DNA of 48,042 nucleotides from Paracoccus rhizosphaerae (GCF_026162645.1 NZ_JAOTBE010000027.1:1-48042); one strand, 5' to 3'. Positions 1-9,155 are shown, counted from the stretch's first letter. A program made the numbers and translations. The notes: generated by a model from the letters alone, not told the origin.

Positions 1-56
1 TCGTGCTCCTTCAGAATGCCGATGATCTGATCTTCAGTGAACCTGCTGCGCTTCAT
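1..56 (-). CDS. IS3-family transposase OrfA, N-terminal fragment cut by window edge
   Basis: The minus strand reads an ATG at 56-54 followed by MKRSRFTEDQIIGILKEH before the left edge. This is the characteristic opening of the helix-turn-helix OrfA protein of many IS3-family elements, which binds the IS ends and works with the OrfB integrase made by frameshifting. Only about 18 codons are visible, so whether the element is intact cannot be judged. The reading direction places the rest of the IS to the left of the window and its upstream end to the right of position 56. Confidence 0.8.
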   Translation of the reverse strand, partial: MKRSRFTEDQIIGILKEH

Positions 57-120
57 CTCTGGTCCTATCGGTTGGGCCAGAGTCTATCTCAAACTGGACT
101 AGGCGGAGGGGGCAACGTCA
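57..120 (-). mobile_element. Probable terminal region of the IS3-family element
   Basis: This is the leader between the OrfA start and a likely IS end. Read on the minus strand, the outer edge begins TGACGTTGCCCCC, which resembles IS3-family termini that start with TG and carry a C-run. The opposite inverted repeat and any target duplication are outside the window, so the boundary near 120 is a guess. Confidence 0.35.
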
Positions 121-607
121 GGCATGATCAACAGCAAGTTCCGGTTTCATTGCGTCCTGCAGCAAGCAAGCAAAGACCGATCCCGGGAAGTGTCTTGATC
201 ATGTTTTGGTTTAGACTGTGATGCAGGAGGTCTCAGCTACTAAGAACGGCGGTTCAATCGTCCCGCTGGGGGGCGACAGCTCGCTCAAGCCACGTGCGGC
301 CTGCAGGGCGTGAACATGTATCCCGACACACATTCGTGCCACTGGCAATCCAAGAGCTTCAGGCCGCACGGGTTGAGCAATTACGGCGATCCAACCCGCA
401 TCTGCTTACGAAAGTAGGTAAGATAAGAGTTCAAATCCCTCAGCCGGCACCATCGCCCCTTGCATTAGGATTGACCTCGCCTTAGGTTAACGGGGCTACG
501 TTATATTCTCTGCATCCTGTCTGCGTCTCGCTTCAGTCTGCTTTGTTAATCTGACTGCGCCAAGCCACTGCATCCCGCGGGTGGATTACTAGACAGGAGA
601 TCTCACG
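121..607. other. Gene-poor stretch between the IS end and the cold-shock gene
   Basis: I find no convincing gene in these 487 bases. Short open frames exist, but they lack ribosome sites and family motifs. The only recognisable element is a tRNA-3'-end-like fragment at 428-452. The last 100 bases or so must include the promoter and leader of the cold-shock gene, but I cannot place a well-spaced -35/-10 pair. Confidence 0.6.
428..452 (+). repeat. tRNA 3'-end-like remnant, possible attachment-site scar
   Basis: The sequence carries GAGTTCAAATC, which looks like a T-arm and T-loop, followed by a G/C-rich acceptor-like strand and a terminal CCA at 450-452. No matching 5' acceptor strand or cloverleaf is visible upstream, and the T-stem pairs imperfectly. 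It is therefore not a functional tRNA. Such 3' ends are often left by tyrosine-recombinase elements that integrate into tRNA genes. That origin is inference. Confidence 0.4.
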
Positions 608-814
608 ATGGCCAACGGCACCGTGAAATGGTTCAACAGCACCAAAGGCTTCGGCTTCATTCAACCGGAAGGCGGTCGTCAGGACGTGTTCCTGCACATC
701 TCGGCGCTCGAGCGCGCGGGCCTTTCGGCCCCGGCCGACGGCCAGAAGGTGACCTATGAGCTGGAGCGCGGCCGCGACGGTCGCGAATCGGCCACGAACG
801 TCCAGTTCGTCTGA
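608..814 (+). CDS. cspA: Cold-shock domain protein (CspA family)
   Basis: This 68-residue single-domain OB-fold protein binds single-stranded nucleic acid and acts as an RNA chaperone in the cytoplasm. RNP1-type sequence KGFGFI lies at residues 13-18 and the RNP2-type stretch DVFLHIS follows at about 26-32. The length is normal for the family. A good Shine-Dalgarno site (ACAGGAG) precedes the ATG, and a strong intrinsic terminator follows, so it is a monocistronic unit. Whether it is cold-inducible or constitutive cannot be told, because alphaproteobacteria usually carry several paralogues. Confidence 0.95.
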   Translation: MANGTVKWFNSTKGFGFIQPEGGRQDVFLHISALERAGLSAPADGQKVTYELERGRDGRESATNVQFV

Positions 815-835
815 GCCGACGCCTGATGCGTCTCG

Positions 836-866
836 AAAGGGCTGCCCGAGCGGGCGGCCCTTTTTT
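836..866 (+). terminator. Rho-independent terminator of the cold-shock gene
   Basis: A 9-bp GC-rich stem (839-847 with 852-860, one G-T pair) closes a four-base loop. It is preceded by three A and followed by six T at 861-866. It lies 22 bases past the cold-shock stop codon. Confidence 0.9.
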
Positions 867-912
867 CATGGTCGCGCTTGAGGCGCAGAAGGCAGTGGCG
901 TAACAGAGCGGC

Positions 913-1728
913 ATGAAGATCCTCTTTCTTGGCGACGTCATGGGTCGCGCCGGACGGCGCGCGATTACCGAACGGCTGGCCGCCCTCCGGGCGCGACTGA
1001 AGGCCGACCTCGTCATCGTGAATGCCGAAAACGCCAGCGGCGGGCGCGGTGCGACCGCCGGACATGCACAGCTTCTGCTGGAGTCCGGGGCCGACGCCCT
1101 GACCCTTGGTGACCATGCCTTCGACCAGAAGGACATGATCGCCTTCATCGACAAGGAGCCGCGAATCGTCCGCCCGCTGAATTTCGCGAAAGAGGCTCCG
1201 GGCCGCGGACATGCGATCGTCAGCGATGCACGCGGCCGCAAGGCCCTGATCACTCAGGCCTTGGGTCAGGTGTTCATGTCGCGACCCTACGACGACCCGT
1301 TCTCGGCGTTGGATGCGGTGCTGCGCGCGCATCCGCCGGGCGGCATGGTTCAGGCCGCCGTCGTCGACATCCATGCCGAGGCCACGAGCGAGAAGATGGC
1401 CGTCGGACATTTCTGCGACGGCCGCGCCAGCCTGGTGGTCGGGACCCATACCCACGTGCCGACCGGCGATGCACAGGTGCTTCCGCGTGGCACGGGCTAT
1501 CTGTCTGACGCCGGCATGTGCGGCGACTATGACAGCGTCATCGGCATGGAGAAGGCCGAGCCGATGCGTCGCTTTATCACCGGCATGTCGCGCGACCGCT
1601 TCACCCCGGCCGAGGGCGAGGCGACCATCTGCGGCGTCCTGGTGCAGACGGACGACAGGACCGGCCTTGCGACCTTGATCGAGCCGGTCCGCGACGGCGG
1701 CCGTCTGGCGCAGACGCACCCGGCCTGA
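913..1728 (+). CDS. YmdB-like metallophosphoesterase (TIGR00282 family)
   Basis: This 271-residue protein begins MKILFLGDVMGRAGR and continues with VNAENASGG, GDHAFDQKD and GTHTHVPTGD. These are the metal-ligand motifs of the binuclear YmdB/Spo0-type calcineurin-like phosphoesterases, whose studied members hydrolyse 2',3'-cyclic nucleotides. Length is typical. It is distinct from the macrodomain protein also called YmdB in E. coli. It is cytoplasmic, with no signal or membrane segment. It lies about 50 bp after the csp terminator and about 105 bp before a permease gene on the same strand, so it could be co-transcribed with the latter. The physiological substrate here is unknown. Confidence 0.9.
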   Translation: MKILFLGDVMGRAGRRAITERLAALRARLKADLVIVNAENASGGRGATAGHAQLLLESGADALTLGDHAFDQKDMIAFIDKEPRIVRPLNFAKEAPGRGHAIVSDARGRKALITQALGQVFMSRPYDDPFSALDAVLRAHPPGGMVQAAVVDIHAEATSEKMAVGHFCDGRASLVVGTHTHVPTGDAQVLPRGTGYLSDAGMCGDYDSVIGMEKAEPMRRFITGMSRDRFTPAEGEATICGVLVQTDDRTGLATLIEPVRDGGRLAQTHPA

Positions 1729-1834
1729 GATTGCCGCCGGATCGGAGGCGCGCGAACTCCGCTTGCGGCAGGGCGCTTTTCCGGCGCAGTATCCGCGCCA
1801 AGGGAACATCCCCCCGACCAAGATCGAGTGATGA

Positions 1835-3619
1835 ATGTTCGGATTTGAATTGACCGGCATGACCGGTGCGGTGGTGACGATCTTCATCATCATCGCGATG
1901 CTGACGCTGTTCATCCGCGAGAGCTATCCCCCCGAAGTGACCGCGATCTTGGGTGCCGTGACGCTGCTGTCGCTTGGCATACTGGACGTGGACGCCATCG
2001 CGGGCGTGCTGTCGAACTCGGCCCCCTGGACCATCGCCTTCATGTTCATCATCGTCGGCGGGCTGGTCAGGACCGGGGCGCTGGATTGGATCGGCCAGCG
2101 CGCCGCACGCCACGCGGGCGATCATCCCGCGCTGACGCTGGCGACGGTATCCATCCTCGTTTGCGGGCTGTCGGCCTTCGTGAACAACACGCCGCTGGTC
2201 GTGGTGATGATGCCGATCTTCATGCAGCTGGCCAAGGAGATGGGAAAGTCGCCGTCTAAGCTGCTGATTCCGCTGTCCTACCTGTCAATTCTGGGCGGGA
2301 CAATGACGCTGATCGGCACGTCGACCAACCTTCTGGTTGATGGCGTCGCCCGCGCTTCGGGGATGGAGCATTTCACCATCTTCGAGATCACCTGGATCGG
2401 TCTTCCAATGGCCATTGTCGGCGTGATGTATCTGCTGATCTTCGCGCCGCGACTGCTGCCCGACCGGGACTCGATGTCACAGTTGCTGACAGGTCGAAGC
2501 AAGATGAAGTTCTTTACTGAAGTCGCTATTCCTGAAGGATCTTCCCTGATCGGCAAGGGTCTTGATGAGGTCGATATCTTCGCCCGCGACAGCGCCCGCG
2601 TGATCGACGTCCTGCGTGGCGACGCCTCTCTTCGCCGCGACCTCGCCTCGGTCCAGCTCGAGGAGGGCGACCGCGTCGTCCTGCGAACCCCGATGTCCGA
2701 AGTTCTGGGCCTGCAGTCCCACAAAGAGCTGCGGATGGTGGACAAGCTGAGCTCCGTCCAGACATCAACGGTCGAGGTGCTGATCACGCCGGGATGCCAT
2801 ATGGTCGGGCGCTCCCTGGGATCGATGCGCCTGCGCCGCCGCTATGGCGTCTATGTGCTGGCCGCGCATCGCAAGAACCAGAACATCGGGCGGCAGCTGG
2901 ACGACCTTGTCGTGCGTGTGGGCGACACGCTGCTGCTGGAGGGGGCGCCCGCTGACATTCAGCGCCTGGCCCGCGACATGGACATGGTCGAGGTGAACGC
3001 GCCATCCGACCGGGCTTATCGCCGCAAGCACGCGCCGATCGTCGTGGCGACGCTGCTGGGTGTGATCGTCCTGTCGGCATTTGAGATCGCGCCGATCCTG
3101 CTCCTGGCCTTCATCGGCGTCGCGGTCGTGCTGGGCACCCGCTGCATCGACGCCGACGAGGCGCTGTCCTTCGTCGATGGCCGCCTGATGGCGTTGATCT
3201 TTGCCATGCTGGCGGTCGGCGCCGGGCTGGACAACAGCGGCGCGGTGCAGCTGGTCGTGGACCAGGTCTCGCCCTGGATGATGTCTCTGCCCCCCTGGGC
3301 GCTGGTTCTGGCAGTCTATCTGCTGGCCACCACGCTGACCGAGACGGTGACGAACAACGCCGTCGCAGTCATCGTCACGCCGGTCGCGATCAGTCTAGGG
3401 ACCTCGCTTGGTGTCGATCCGCGGCCATTGGTGATCGCCGTCATGATGGGCGCATCGGCCAGTTTCGCCACGCCGATCGGTTATCAGACGAATACGCTGG
3501 TCTATGGACCGGGAGGCTATCGCTTCAGCGACTTCATCAAGGTGGGCCTGCCGCTGAACCTGTTGATGGCCGTTGTGGCATCAGTGCTGATCCCGGTGGT
3601 CTGGCCCCTTAACCCTTGA
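1835..3619 (+). CDS. SLC13-family permease with two central TrkA-C (RCK-C) domains
   Basis: A 594-residue inner-membrane protein. Hydrophobic segments fill residues 1-200 and 390-594, with the repeated re-entrant motifs FVNNTPLVVVMMPI and TETVTNNAVAVIVTP typical of the DASS/SLC13 (CitMHS-like) fold. Between them, at about 200-380, are two soluble regulatory domains (GSSLIGKGLDEVD and GRSLGSMRLRRRYGV) of the TrkA-C type. The architecture matches YfbS/SAC1-like sodium-coupled anion transporters. Substrate cannot be read from sequence; sulfate or dicarboxylates are possible. A second protein of identical length and architecture is encoded at 4028-5812. Confidence 0.88.
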   Translation: MFGFELTGMTGAVVTIFIIIAMLTLFIRESYPPEVTAILGAVTLLSLGILDVDAIAGVLSNSAPWTIAFMFIIVGGLVRTGALDWIGQRAARHAGDHPALTLATVSILVCGLSAFVNNTPLVVVMMPIFMQLAKEMGKSPSKLLIPLSYLSILGGTMTLIGTSTNLLVDGVARASGMEHFTIFEITWIGLPMAIVGVMYLLIFAPRLLPDRDSMSQLLTGRSKMKFFTEVAIPEGSSLIGKGLDEVDIFARDSARVIDVLRGDASLRRDLASVQLEEGDRVVLRTPMSEVLGLQSHKELRMVDKLSSVQTSTVEVLITPGCHMVGRSLGSMRLRRRYGVYVLAAHRKNQNIGRQLDDLVVRVGDTLLLEGAPADIQRLARDMDMVEVNAPSDRAYRRKHAPIVVATLLGVIVLSAFEIAPILLLAFIGVAVVLGTRCIDADEALSFVDGRLMALIFAMLAVGAGLDNSGAVQLVVDQVSPWMMSLPPWALVLAVYLLATTLTETVTNNAVAVIVTPVAISLGTSLGVDPRPLVIAVMMGASASFATPIGYQTNTLVYGPGGYRFSDFIKVGLPLNLLMAVVASVLIPVVWPLNP

Positions 3620-3641
3620 TTTACCTCGTTGCCGCAGATGC

Positions 3642-3658
3642 AATGCTGCCATGCAGCA
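3642..3658. terminator. Small perfect hairpin after the SLC13 gene
   Basis: ATGCTGC-N3-GCAGCAT forms a perfect 7-bp stem 22 bases past the permease stop. No T-tract follows, so it may be a weak terminator, an RNA 3'-end stabiliser or part of the leader of the next gene. Confidence 0.3.
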
Positions 3659-3739
3659 TCGGCGGTTGAGATCGGGACGCAGAGGAGCGATCTAGAGCGC
3701 AGGGGAGGAAACGACTTAGGATAACCAAGGAGTTTCCAA

Positions 3740-3967
3740 ATGGCGACTATCGCAACTTCTCATCACAAGTCCGCCGGTTTTTCGATCGCCGCGCTGCTTG
3801 CTCCGTTCCGCGCCATCGGCCACTTCATGGTGGCGCTGGCCGAAGCCAGCCCGCAGATGCGCGCCCTGAACCGCCTGAGCACCGTGTCGGATGCCGAACT
3901 GGCCGCCCGCGGCCTGACCCGCGAGGGTGAAATCCGCCGCATCCTGGGCGCCTCGGCTGCCGTCTGA
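3740..3967 (+). CDS. DUF1127 (YjiS-like) small basic protein
   Basis: A 75-residue protein whose C-terminal half (about residues 42-70: RALNRLSTVSDAELAARGLTR then EIRRIL) is the DUF1127 signature. Members in alphaproteobacteria are short, arginine-rich and linked to RNA turnover, phosphate and stress responses; one studied Rhodobacter protein of this family binds RNA. An excellent ribosome site AAGGAG precedes the ATG by seven bases. It lies between two SLC13 permease genes on its own, followed by a hairpin. The function here is not known. Confidence 0.88.
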   Translation: MATIATSHHKSAGFSIAALLAPFRAIGHFMVALAEASPQMRALNRLSTVSDAELAARGLTREGEIRRILGASAAV

Positions 3968-3993
3968 TCTGCCCGCCGCTGCCTGCGACTGTC

Positions 3994-4013
3994 GCGGCCC
4001 CTGCCAGGGCCGC
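3994..4013. terminator. Hairpin between convergent DUF1127 and SLC13 genes
   Basis: GCGGCCC-N6-GGGCCGC is a perfect 7-bp GC stem in the 60-bp convergent gap. Only a short T-rich tail (GCTTGTCGTTT) follows on the plus strand. It probably ends transcription of the DUF1127 gene and perhaps of the opposing permease gene. Confidence 0.45.
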
Positions 4014-4027
4014 GCTTGTCGTTTCAG

Positions 4028-5812
4028 CTACAGAGGCCAGACGATCAGCAGGATGGGGACCGAGACCATCATCACGATGAATTCCAGCGGCAGGCCCATC
4101 CGCCAGTAGTCGCCAAAGCGATAGTTGCCGGGTCCCAGGATCAGGGTGTTGTTCTGGTGCCCGATGGGGGTCAGGAACGCGCAGGAAGCTGCGACGGCCA
4201 CGCCCATCAGGAAGGCGTCCGGCTGGACCTGCAGCGCCTCGGCCAACCGGATGCTGACCGGGGCGGCGATGATCGTGGTCGCGTTGTTGTTCAGCACATC
4301 CGACAGCATCATTGTGGCGCCCATCAACACGACCAGCGCGGCCCAGGCGGGATAGCCCTGCGTCAACCGTGCCAGCCCTTGTGCAATCAGGGCAGAACCG
4401 CCGGTCTGGTCCAGCGCCAGCCCCAGCGGGATCATCGACCCCAGAAGCACGATCACCGGCCAGTCGACATGCTTGTAGAGGTCATGCACCGACAGCACGC
4501 CGACAAGGGTATAGGCCACGATCACGCAGCCAAGCGCGATGGGCATGGTCGTCACCTCGAACGCGGTCGCGATAACGGCCAAGACGAACAGCGCGACCGC
4601 GGACTTCATGTGCCGCTCTCGCTGGACGGGCAGGCTGCCGCCATCCAGCCGCAGAAGCCCGGTCGCCTGGATGGTCTCCTCGGTCCGGCTTTCGGGCATC
4701 AGCATCAGCAGCATGTCGCCCGGCTCCAACACCTGCAGTGGCAGGTTGCGCCGCAGCGCAACGCCACGGCGGCGCAACCCGATCAGGACGCCGTCATGGC
4801 GATTCATCATGCCGAACGACCTGACGGACCTGCCGGCCAGTTCCGACGCGGCCGGAACCAGACACTCAACCAAGTGCTGGCCCTCGCTGTCTTTTCTGGC
4901 GCGCGGCTCGTTCCGGCCGTCCGGAAATGACAGGTCGGATGTCGAGCGGAACTCGTCCAGAGCCGCCGGATCGGCGCGCAGGATCAGCACGTCCCCGTCT
5001 TCCAACAGTTGTTCGTCCAGCTTTCCGGTCATTTCCTGACCGCGGCGACTGACGCCGACAATACGCACCGAAGCGCGGGCCGCTTCCTCGCGCGCGTCAG
5101 AGACGCGGCGGGCGCTTTTCAGGCTGGCCTCGGTCACGACCAGCAGCGCAAAGTAGCGCCGTTGGGGGCCACCGGTATCGCCTGCCTCCTCGGATCTGTC
5201 GCGTCGGGGGATCAGCCGCCACCCGATCAGCGCGATGAACGCGATGCCCGCCACGGCCACAGCACCCCCCACAGGCAGGAAGTCGAACATGCGGTAAGGC
5301 TGGCCCAGGACCTCGCTGCGAAAGCCCGACACGATCAGATTCGGCGGCGTGCCAATCAGCGTCAGCATTCCGCCCAGGATCGTGGCGAAGGCCAGCGGCA
5401 TCAGCGTGAGGCCCGGCGCCCGTCCGGTCTTGCGCGCGGTCTGGATGTCGACCGGCATCAACATCGCCAGCGCCGCGATGTTGTTCATGAAGCCGGACAG
5501 CAGTCCACCGACCGCCCCGAACAGACCGATGTGGGCGCTGGTCCCGCGCGACCGCGTCGCCATGACACGCGTCAGGCGTGACACGGCGCCGGATCGGGTC
5601 AGCCCCGCCGTCGCGATCAGCACCAGCGCGACGATCACAGTGGTCGGGTTGCCGAAGCCGTAGAACGCCTGTTCTTTCGGAACGAGGCCGATCAGAACCG
5701 CCACCATCAGGCCGGCAAACGCCACCAGGTCGTATCGCCACCGGCCCCAGAGCATCAGAACGATCATCGTGCCCAGAAGGCCGAACAGCAGGATTTGCGG
5801 TGTGGTCATCAT
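4028..5812 (-). CDS. SLC13-family permease with TrkA-C domains, second copy
   Basis: A 594-residue membrane protein with the same plan as the permease at 1835-3619: N-terminal membrane half with [14 protein letters not shown] and [10 protein letters not shown], central soluble TrkA-C domains at about 205-380 ([37 protein letters not shown]), and C-terminal membrane half with [19 protein letters not shown] and [15 protein letters not shown]. The start [11 protein letters not shown] is chosen because the first membrane segment follows immediately. It is convergent to the DUF1127 gene and divergent from yebC. The two copies are clearly diverged, so they are likely to have different substrates or regulation. 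The transported anion is unknown. Confidence 0.88.
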   Translation of the reverse strand: MMTTPQILLFGLLGTMIVLMLWGRWRYDLVAFAGLMVAVLIGLVPKEQAFYGFGNPTTVIVALVLIATAGLTRSGAVSRLTRVMATRSRGTSAHIGLFGAVGGLLSGFMNNIAALAMLMPVDIQTARKTGRAPGLTLMPLAFATILGGMLTLIGTPPNLIVSGFRSEVLGQPYRMFDFLPVGGAVAVAGIAFIALIGWRLIPRRDRSEEAGDTGGPQRRYFALLVVTEASLKSARRVSDAREEAARASVRIVGVSRRGQEMTGKLDEQLLEDGDVLILRADPAALDEFRSTSDLSFPDGRNEPRARKDSEGQHLVECLVPAASELAGRSVRSFGMMNRHDGVLIGLRRRGVALRRNLPLQVLEPGDMLLMLMPESRTEETIQATGLLRLDGGSLPVQRERHMKSAVALFVLAVIATAFEVTTMPIALGCVIVAYTLVGVLSVHDLYKHVDWPVIVLLGSMIPLGLALDQTGGSALIAQGLARLTQGYPAWAALVVLMGATMMLSDVLNNNATTIIAAPVSIRLAEALQVQPDAFLMGVAVAASCAFLTPIGHQNNTLILGPGNYRFGDYWRMGLPLEFIVMMVSVPILLIVWPL

Positions 5813-5945
5813 GTCCCTGTTCGCGGCGCCCTGCCGCGTCAGTCCCGAACGCCTGACGACCCCTGAGGGTTCGTCTTGCGATGGTGGCCTTCAGTGGACT
5901 AAAAGCGCGCGATACCTTTACCGGAACTGCGAAGGACGACCGGAC

Positions 5946-6689
5946 ATGGCAGGTCATTCCAAATGGGCCAACATCCAGCATCGCAAGGGCAGGCAGGACG
6001 CCGCCCGGTCGAAGCTGTTTTCCAAGCTGGCGAAAGAGATCACCGTCGCCGCCAAGATGGGCGATCCCGATCCTGAAAAGAACCCGCGGCTGCGGCTGGC
6101 GGTCAAGGAGGCCAAGTCGAAGTCCGTCCCCAAGGACGTGATCGACCGCGCGATCAAGAAGTCCCTGGGGGGCGACGCCGAAACCTATGAGGAGATCCGT
6201 TATGAGGGCTATGGCCCGAACGGGATTGCCCTGGTGGTCGAGGCGATGACCGACAACCGCAACCGCACCGCGTCGAACGTGCGCAGCTATTTCACCAAGT
6301 CGGGCGGCGACATGGGGCAGACTGGGTCGGTCAGCTTCATGTTCGACCGGGTCGGAGAGATCATGTACCCGCTGTCGGCCGGCGACGCGGACACGGTGAT
6401 GATGGCCGCCATCGAGGCCGGCGCCAGCGACGTCGAGACGGATGACGAGGGGCACTGGATCTATTGCGCCGACACCGACCTGAATGAGGTGTCGACCGCA
6501 CTCGAGGCGAGCTTGGGCGAATCCGAGACGGCGAAGCTGATCTGGAAGCCGCAGGCGCCGACCGAAATCACCGACGTCGAGACTGCGCAGAAGCTGATGA
6601 AGCTGATTGACACACTGGAAGACGACGACGACGTCCAGAACGTCACCGGAAACTTCGACCTGACCGAGGAAGTTGCCGCAAACCTCTGA
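5946..6689 (+). CDS. yebC: YebC/TACO1-family protein
   Basis: A 247-residue cytoplasmic protein starting [19 protein letters not shown], the hallmark of the family. The three-domain length is normal. Family members were annotated as DNA-binding regulators (PmpR); recent work on several bacteria and on mitochondrial TACO1 ties them to translation through difficult stretches such as proline runs. The open frame extends upstream, but this ATG is chosen because conservation begins exactly here and GAAGGACGA sits just upstream. In many alphaproteobacteria yebC lies beside ruvC; here it is followed by a drug/metabolite transporter gene instead. Confidence 0.93.
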   Translation: MAGHSKWANIQHRKGRQDAARSKLFSKLAKEITVAAKMGDPDPEKNPRLRLAVKEAKSKSVPKDVIDRAIKKSLGGDAETYEEIRYEGYGPNGIALVVEAMTDNRNRTASNVRSYFTKSGGDMGQTGSVSFMFDRVGEIMYPLSAGDADTVMMAAIEAGASDVETDDEGHWIYCADTDLNEVSTALEASLGESETAKLIWKPQAPTEITDVETAQKLMKLIDTLEDDDDVQNVTGNFDLTEEVAANL

Positions 6690-6818
6690 CCAGCAGTGTA
6701 ATTCTTTTTCCGTCCTTGAGCGCGAACAGTTGCGACCGGGCTGCAACACCTGCGGACCGGTTTCTTGCGGGCTGCAGGACGGCTTGCCCTGCCGGCGGAA
6801 ACACGTCACTTGCAGATC

Positions 6819-7727
6819 ATGCAGTTCGAGTCACAAACACGTCGGGATCTGGCCGGCATCGGGTGGATGCTGGCGACCGGCTTCTGCTTCGTGGGCGTCA
6901 ACACCGTCGTCCGCGGGCTTGAAGGCGCAGTTCCGGCAGCGCAGGCGGCCTTCATCCGCTTCCTGTTCGGCCTTATCTTCCTGCTTCCGGTGGCCTGGCC
7001 GGCGTTGCGGCGCGGATTTCCAGTGCAAGTCTGGGGACTTTTCGCGCTGCGGGGCGCCCTTCACATCGTCGCGGTCGTGGCATGGTTCTACGCCATGTCC
7101 CGCATCACCATCGCCGAGGTGACCGCGATCGGGTTTCTCAATCCGATCATCGTCACGGTCGGGGCGGCGCTATTCCTGGGCGAAAAGCTGGCTGGCCGGC
7201 GGATCGCCGCCGTGTGCGTCGCCCTGATCGGGGCGTTGATCGTCCTTCGGCCGGGGCTGCGGCCGTTGGACCCAGGGCACCTGTCGCAGGTGCTGGCCGC
7301 TATCGCGTTCGGGTCATCCTACTTGGTCGCCGCACGGCTGTCGGGTCGCGCGCCTGCGGCGGTTGTCGTCGCGATGATGTCGCTGGTCGTCTCAATCGGC
7401 CTAGCCCCGCTGGCTTGGGCGCAGTGGGTACCGCCAACCGCCGGTCAAGTGGCCGCCCTGGGACTGGTGGCGGTCTTCGCCACCGCGGGCCACTACACGA
7501 TGACGCGGGCCTTCGCGGCGGCCCCGCTGACCGTGACGCAGCCGATCACCTTCCTGCAGCTGGTCTGGGCAAGCCTCGTGGGCATGTTTGTGTTTTCCGA
7601 GCCTCTGGACGGATGGGTCATCATCGGCGGCGGCCTGATGATCGGGGCGATCACCTACATCACCTGGCGCGAGGCGCGGCAGCGCGCGCGGACGCAGACA
7701 CCTGCGGTGACCGCCGCCAAGCTGTGA
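6819..7727 (+). CDS. EamA/DMT-family permease (RhaT-like)
   Basis: A protein of about 302 residues with ten predicted hydrophobic helices in two EamA repeats (about 10-140 and 155-290). Signature runs include FIRFLFGLIFLLPV, FYAMSRITIAEVTAIGFLNP and HYTMTRAFAAAPLTVTQPI. It is an inner-membrane drug/metabolite transporter, often an exporter of amino acids or related compounds; the substrate is not deducible. The ATG at 6819 is preferred, though an in-frame TTG at 6765 would add 18 non-hydrophobic residues, and neither has a strong ribosome site. It converges with the next gene with a gap of only four bases. Confidence 0.85.
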   Translation: MQFESQTRRDLAGIGWMLATGFCFVGVNTVVRGLEGAVPAAQAAFIRFLFGLIFLLPVAWPALRRGFPVQVWGLFALRGALHIVAVVAWFYAMSRITIAEVTAIGFLNPIIVTVGAALFLGEKLAGRRIAAVCVALIGALIVLRPGLRPLDPGHLSQVLAAIAFGSSYLVAARLSGRAPAAVVVAMMSLVVSIGLAPLAWAQWVPPTAGQVAALGLVAVFATAGHYTMTRAFAAAPLTVTQPITFLQLVWASLVGMFVFSEPLDGWVIIGGGLMIGAITYITWREARQRARTQTPAVTAAKL

Positions 7728-7731
7728 GGAG

Positions 7732-8220
7732 TCACTCGCTGCAGGTGCCCATCGCTTCGTCGAAGCTGTGGGTCGTTTCCTCCAACGTGCCTTCGGTGAT
7801 CTGGATCGGCCGAAACGGCGGCAGCTCCTGCGCTGCGGGCTGGACCTGGCTCAGGCGATAGCAGCCCGCATAGACGGTGACGCCGTCGCCGGTAGTGGCC
7901 TCGATGGCCACGGGAACGGCCGAGTGGATCGTCCCGGCCGCACCTTCGGACAGAACCTCTCCGCTCCTCAGTCGCACGCTTTCGGTGTTGGCATAGCCGT
8001 CGCGGAAGGGCTCGAACTCGGGTGCGGCGTCTGAGGCATAATAGCTGTGGGCGCGCAGGTATTCCTTGCGGTCGATGGCGTTGTAGAGGGACGAGACCAC
8101 CCGCTCGGGCGTCGAACGGTCGTCCAGATAAGGTGCGACCTGGGCCGCGTCATCCTGTGCATGGGCCATCGGCGGGACCAGCAAAAAGGCAAGGGCGGCG
8201 AGGGTGATCTGACGTGTCAT
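7732..8220 (-). CDS. Secreted hypothetical protein, about 162 aa
   Basis: The protein starts MTRQITLAALAFLLVPPMAHA, a clear Sec signal peptide with cleavage after AHA (about residue 21). The mature part (STPERVVSSLYNAIDRKEYLRAHSYY then a beta-rich region with a Cys pair, C about 119 and C near the C-terminus) resembles small periplasmic NTF2/SnoaL-like or DUF proteins in a general way. I do not recognise the family. The open frame continues upstream of the chosen ATG, but that part is the shadow of the neighbouring allE gene. It lies 56 bp after allE on the same strand. Confidence 0.75.
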   Translation of the reverse strand: MTRQITLAALAFLLVPPMAHAQDDAAQVAPYLDDRSTPERVVSSLYNAIDRKEYLRAHSYYASDAAPEFEPFRDGYANTESVRLRSGEVLSEGAAGTIHSAVPVAIEATTGDGVTVYAGCYRLSQVQPAAQELPPFRPIQITEGTLEETTHSFDEAMGTCSE

Positions 8221-8276
8221 AGGGGAGGCTCCGGAGGGTTCAGGATCAACCGTCCTCCGGGTTGGGGGTTCCCGCC

Positions 8277-9155
8277 TCAACGATTCGGCCAGAGCGGCGC
8301 GTGGCGGTTCACGTCCTTGTAGAGGAGGTAGCGGAACCGCCCCGGTCCGCCGGCATAGCAGGCCTGCGGGCAGAAGGCGCGCAACCACATATAGTCGCCC
8401 GGTCCGACCTCGACCCAGTCGCGGTTCAGGCGGTAGACGGCCTTTCCTTCCAGCACGAACAGGCCGTGCTCCATCACGTGCGTTTCCGCGAACGGGATCG
8501 AGCCGCCGGGTTGGAAGCTGACTACGGTGATATGCATGTCGTGGCGCAGGTCGGCCGGGTCCATGAAGCGCGTCGTGCCCCATGCGCCGTCCGTGTCGGG
8601 CATCATCGACGGCGCCATGTCCTGTTCCTGTGCGACGATGGGATCGGGCGTGTCCACGCCGGCCGCCGGCTGCCAGCGCTTGCGCCACCAGTGGAAACCT
8701 GCCGCGCCACCGCCGTGGTTGCGGACCTGCCATGGCATTCCTGCCGGGACATAGGCGAAACCACCCGGCGTCAGCTTGTGACGGTCTTTGCCGATCACAA
8801 CTTCGAGGTCGCCGCCGGTGACGAAGATCGCGTGCTGAACCTCGGGGTCGTCGTCCGGGGCGTCGCTGCCGCCGCCCTCGGCCAGTTCCACGATGTACTG
8901 GCTGAAGGTTTCCGCGAATCCCGTCAGCGGACGCGCCAGCATCCACATGCGCATGCCGGTCCAGCCGGGCAGATACGATGTCACGATATCGCGCATCACC
9001 GTCCGCGGGATCACGGCGTAGGCCTCGGTGAAGACGGCGGTGTCGGTCGTCATGCCGGTCTGTGGTGGCAGGCCCGCCACGGGGCCGGCATAGGGGCCGG
9101 TGCGGGTGACGGGGATGTCGCCCATCGGCGCGTCGTGGGGCGGGCGGTCGGTCAC
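8277..9155 (-). CDS. allE: (S)-ureidoglycine aminohydrolase (bicupin)
   Basis: This 292-residue cytosolic bicupin matches the AllE/UGlyAH family, which converts (S)-ureidoglycine to (S)-ureidoglycolate and ammonia. Cupin 1 spans about 60-150. Cupin 2, at about 195-285, carries the manganese ligand pattern E-x-H-x3-H in FAETHVMEHG, and later YMWLRAFCPQACYAGG. The GTG start overlaps the stop of puuE-uraD (GTGA), so the two are translationally coupled. In the pathway it needs allantoate amidohydrolase upstream, which is not encoded in this window. A start at an internal Met is unlikely because the overlap is conserved-looking. Confidence 0.9.
   Translation of the reverse strand: MTDRPPHDAPMGDIPVTRTGPYAGPVAGLPPQTGMTTDTAVFTEAYAVIPRTVMRDIVTSYLPGWTGMRMWMLARPLTGFAETFSQYIVELAEGGGSDAPDDDPEVQHAIFVTGGDLEVVIGKDRHKLTPGGFAYVPAGMPWQVRNHGGGAAGFHWWRKRWQPAAGVDTPDPIVAQEQDMAPSMMPDTDGAWGTTRFMDPADLRHDMHITVVSFQPGGSIPFAETHVMEHGLFVLEGKAVYRLNRDWVEVGPGDYMWLRAFCPQACYAGGPGRFRYLLYKDVNRHAPLWPNR

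Noticed and set aside
240..460. Possible tmRNA (ssrA) or complete tRNA gene in the left gap
   Set aside because: No alphaproteobacterial tag sequence such as Ala-Asn-Asp-Asn codons and no 5' acceptor strand to pair with the CCA end could be found.
754..1914. Long antisense open frame over the YmdB-like gene
   Set aside because: A shadow of a recognised gene, with no family motif or ribosome site.
5097..6809. Long antisense open frame (570 codons) over the permease and yebC
   Set aside because: It runs through parts of two well-identified genes in the wrong frame and has a biased Arg/His/Gly composition typical of GC-rich shadows.
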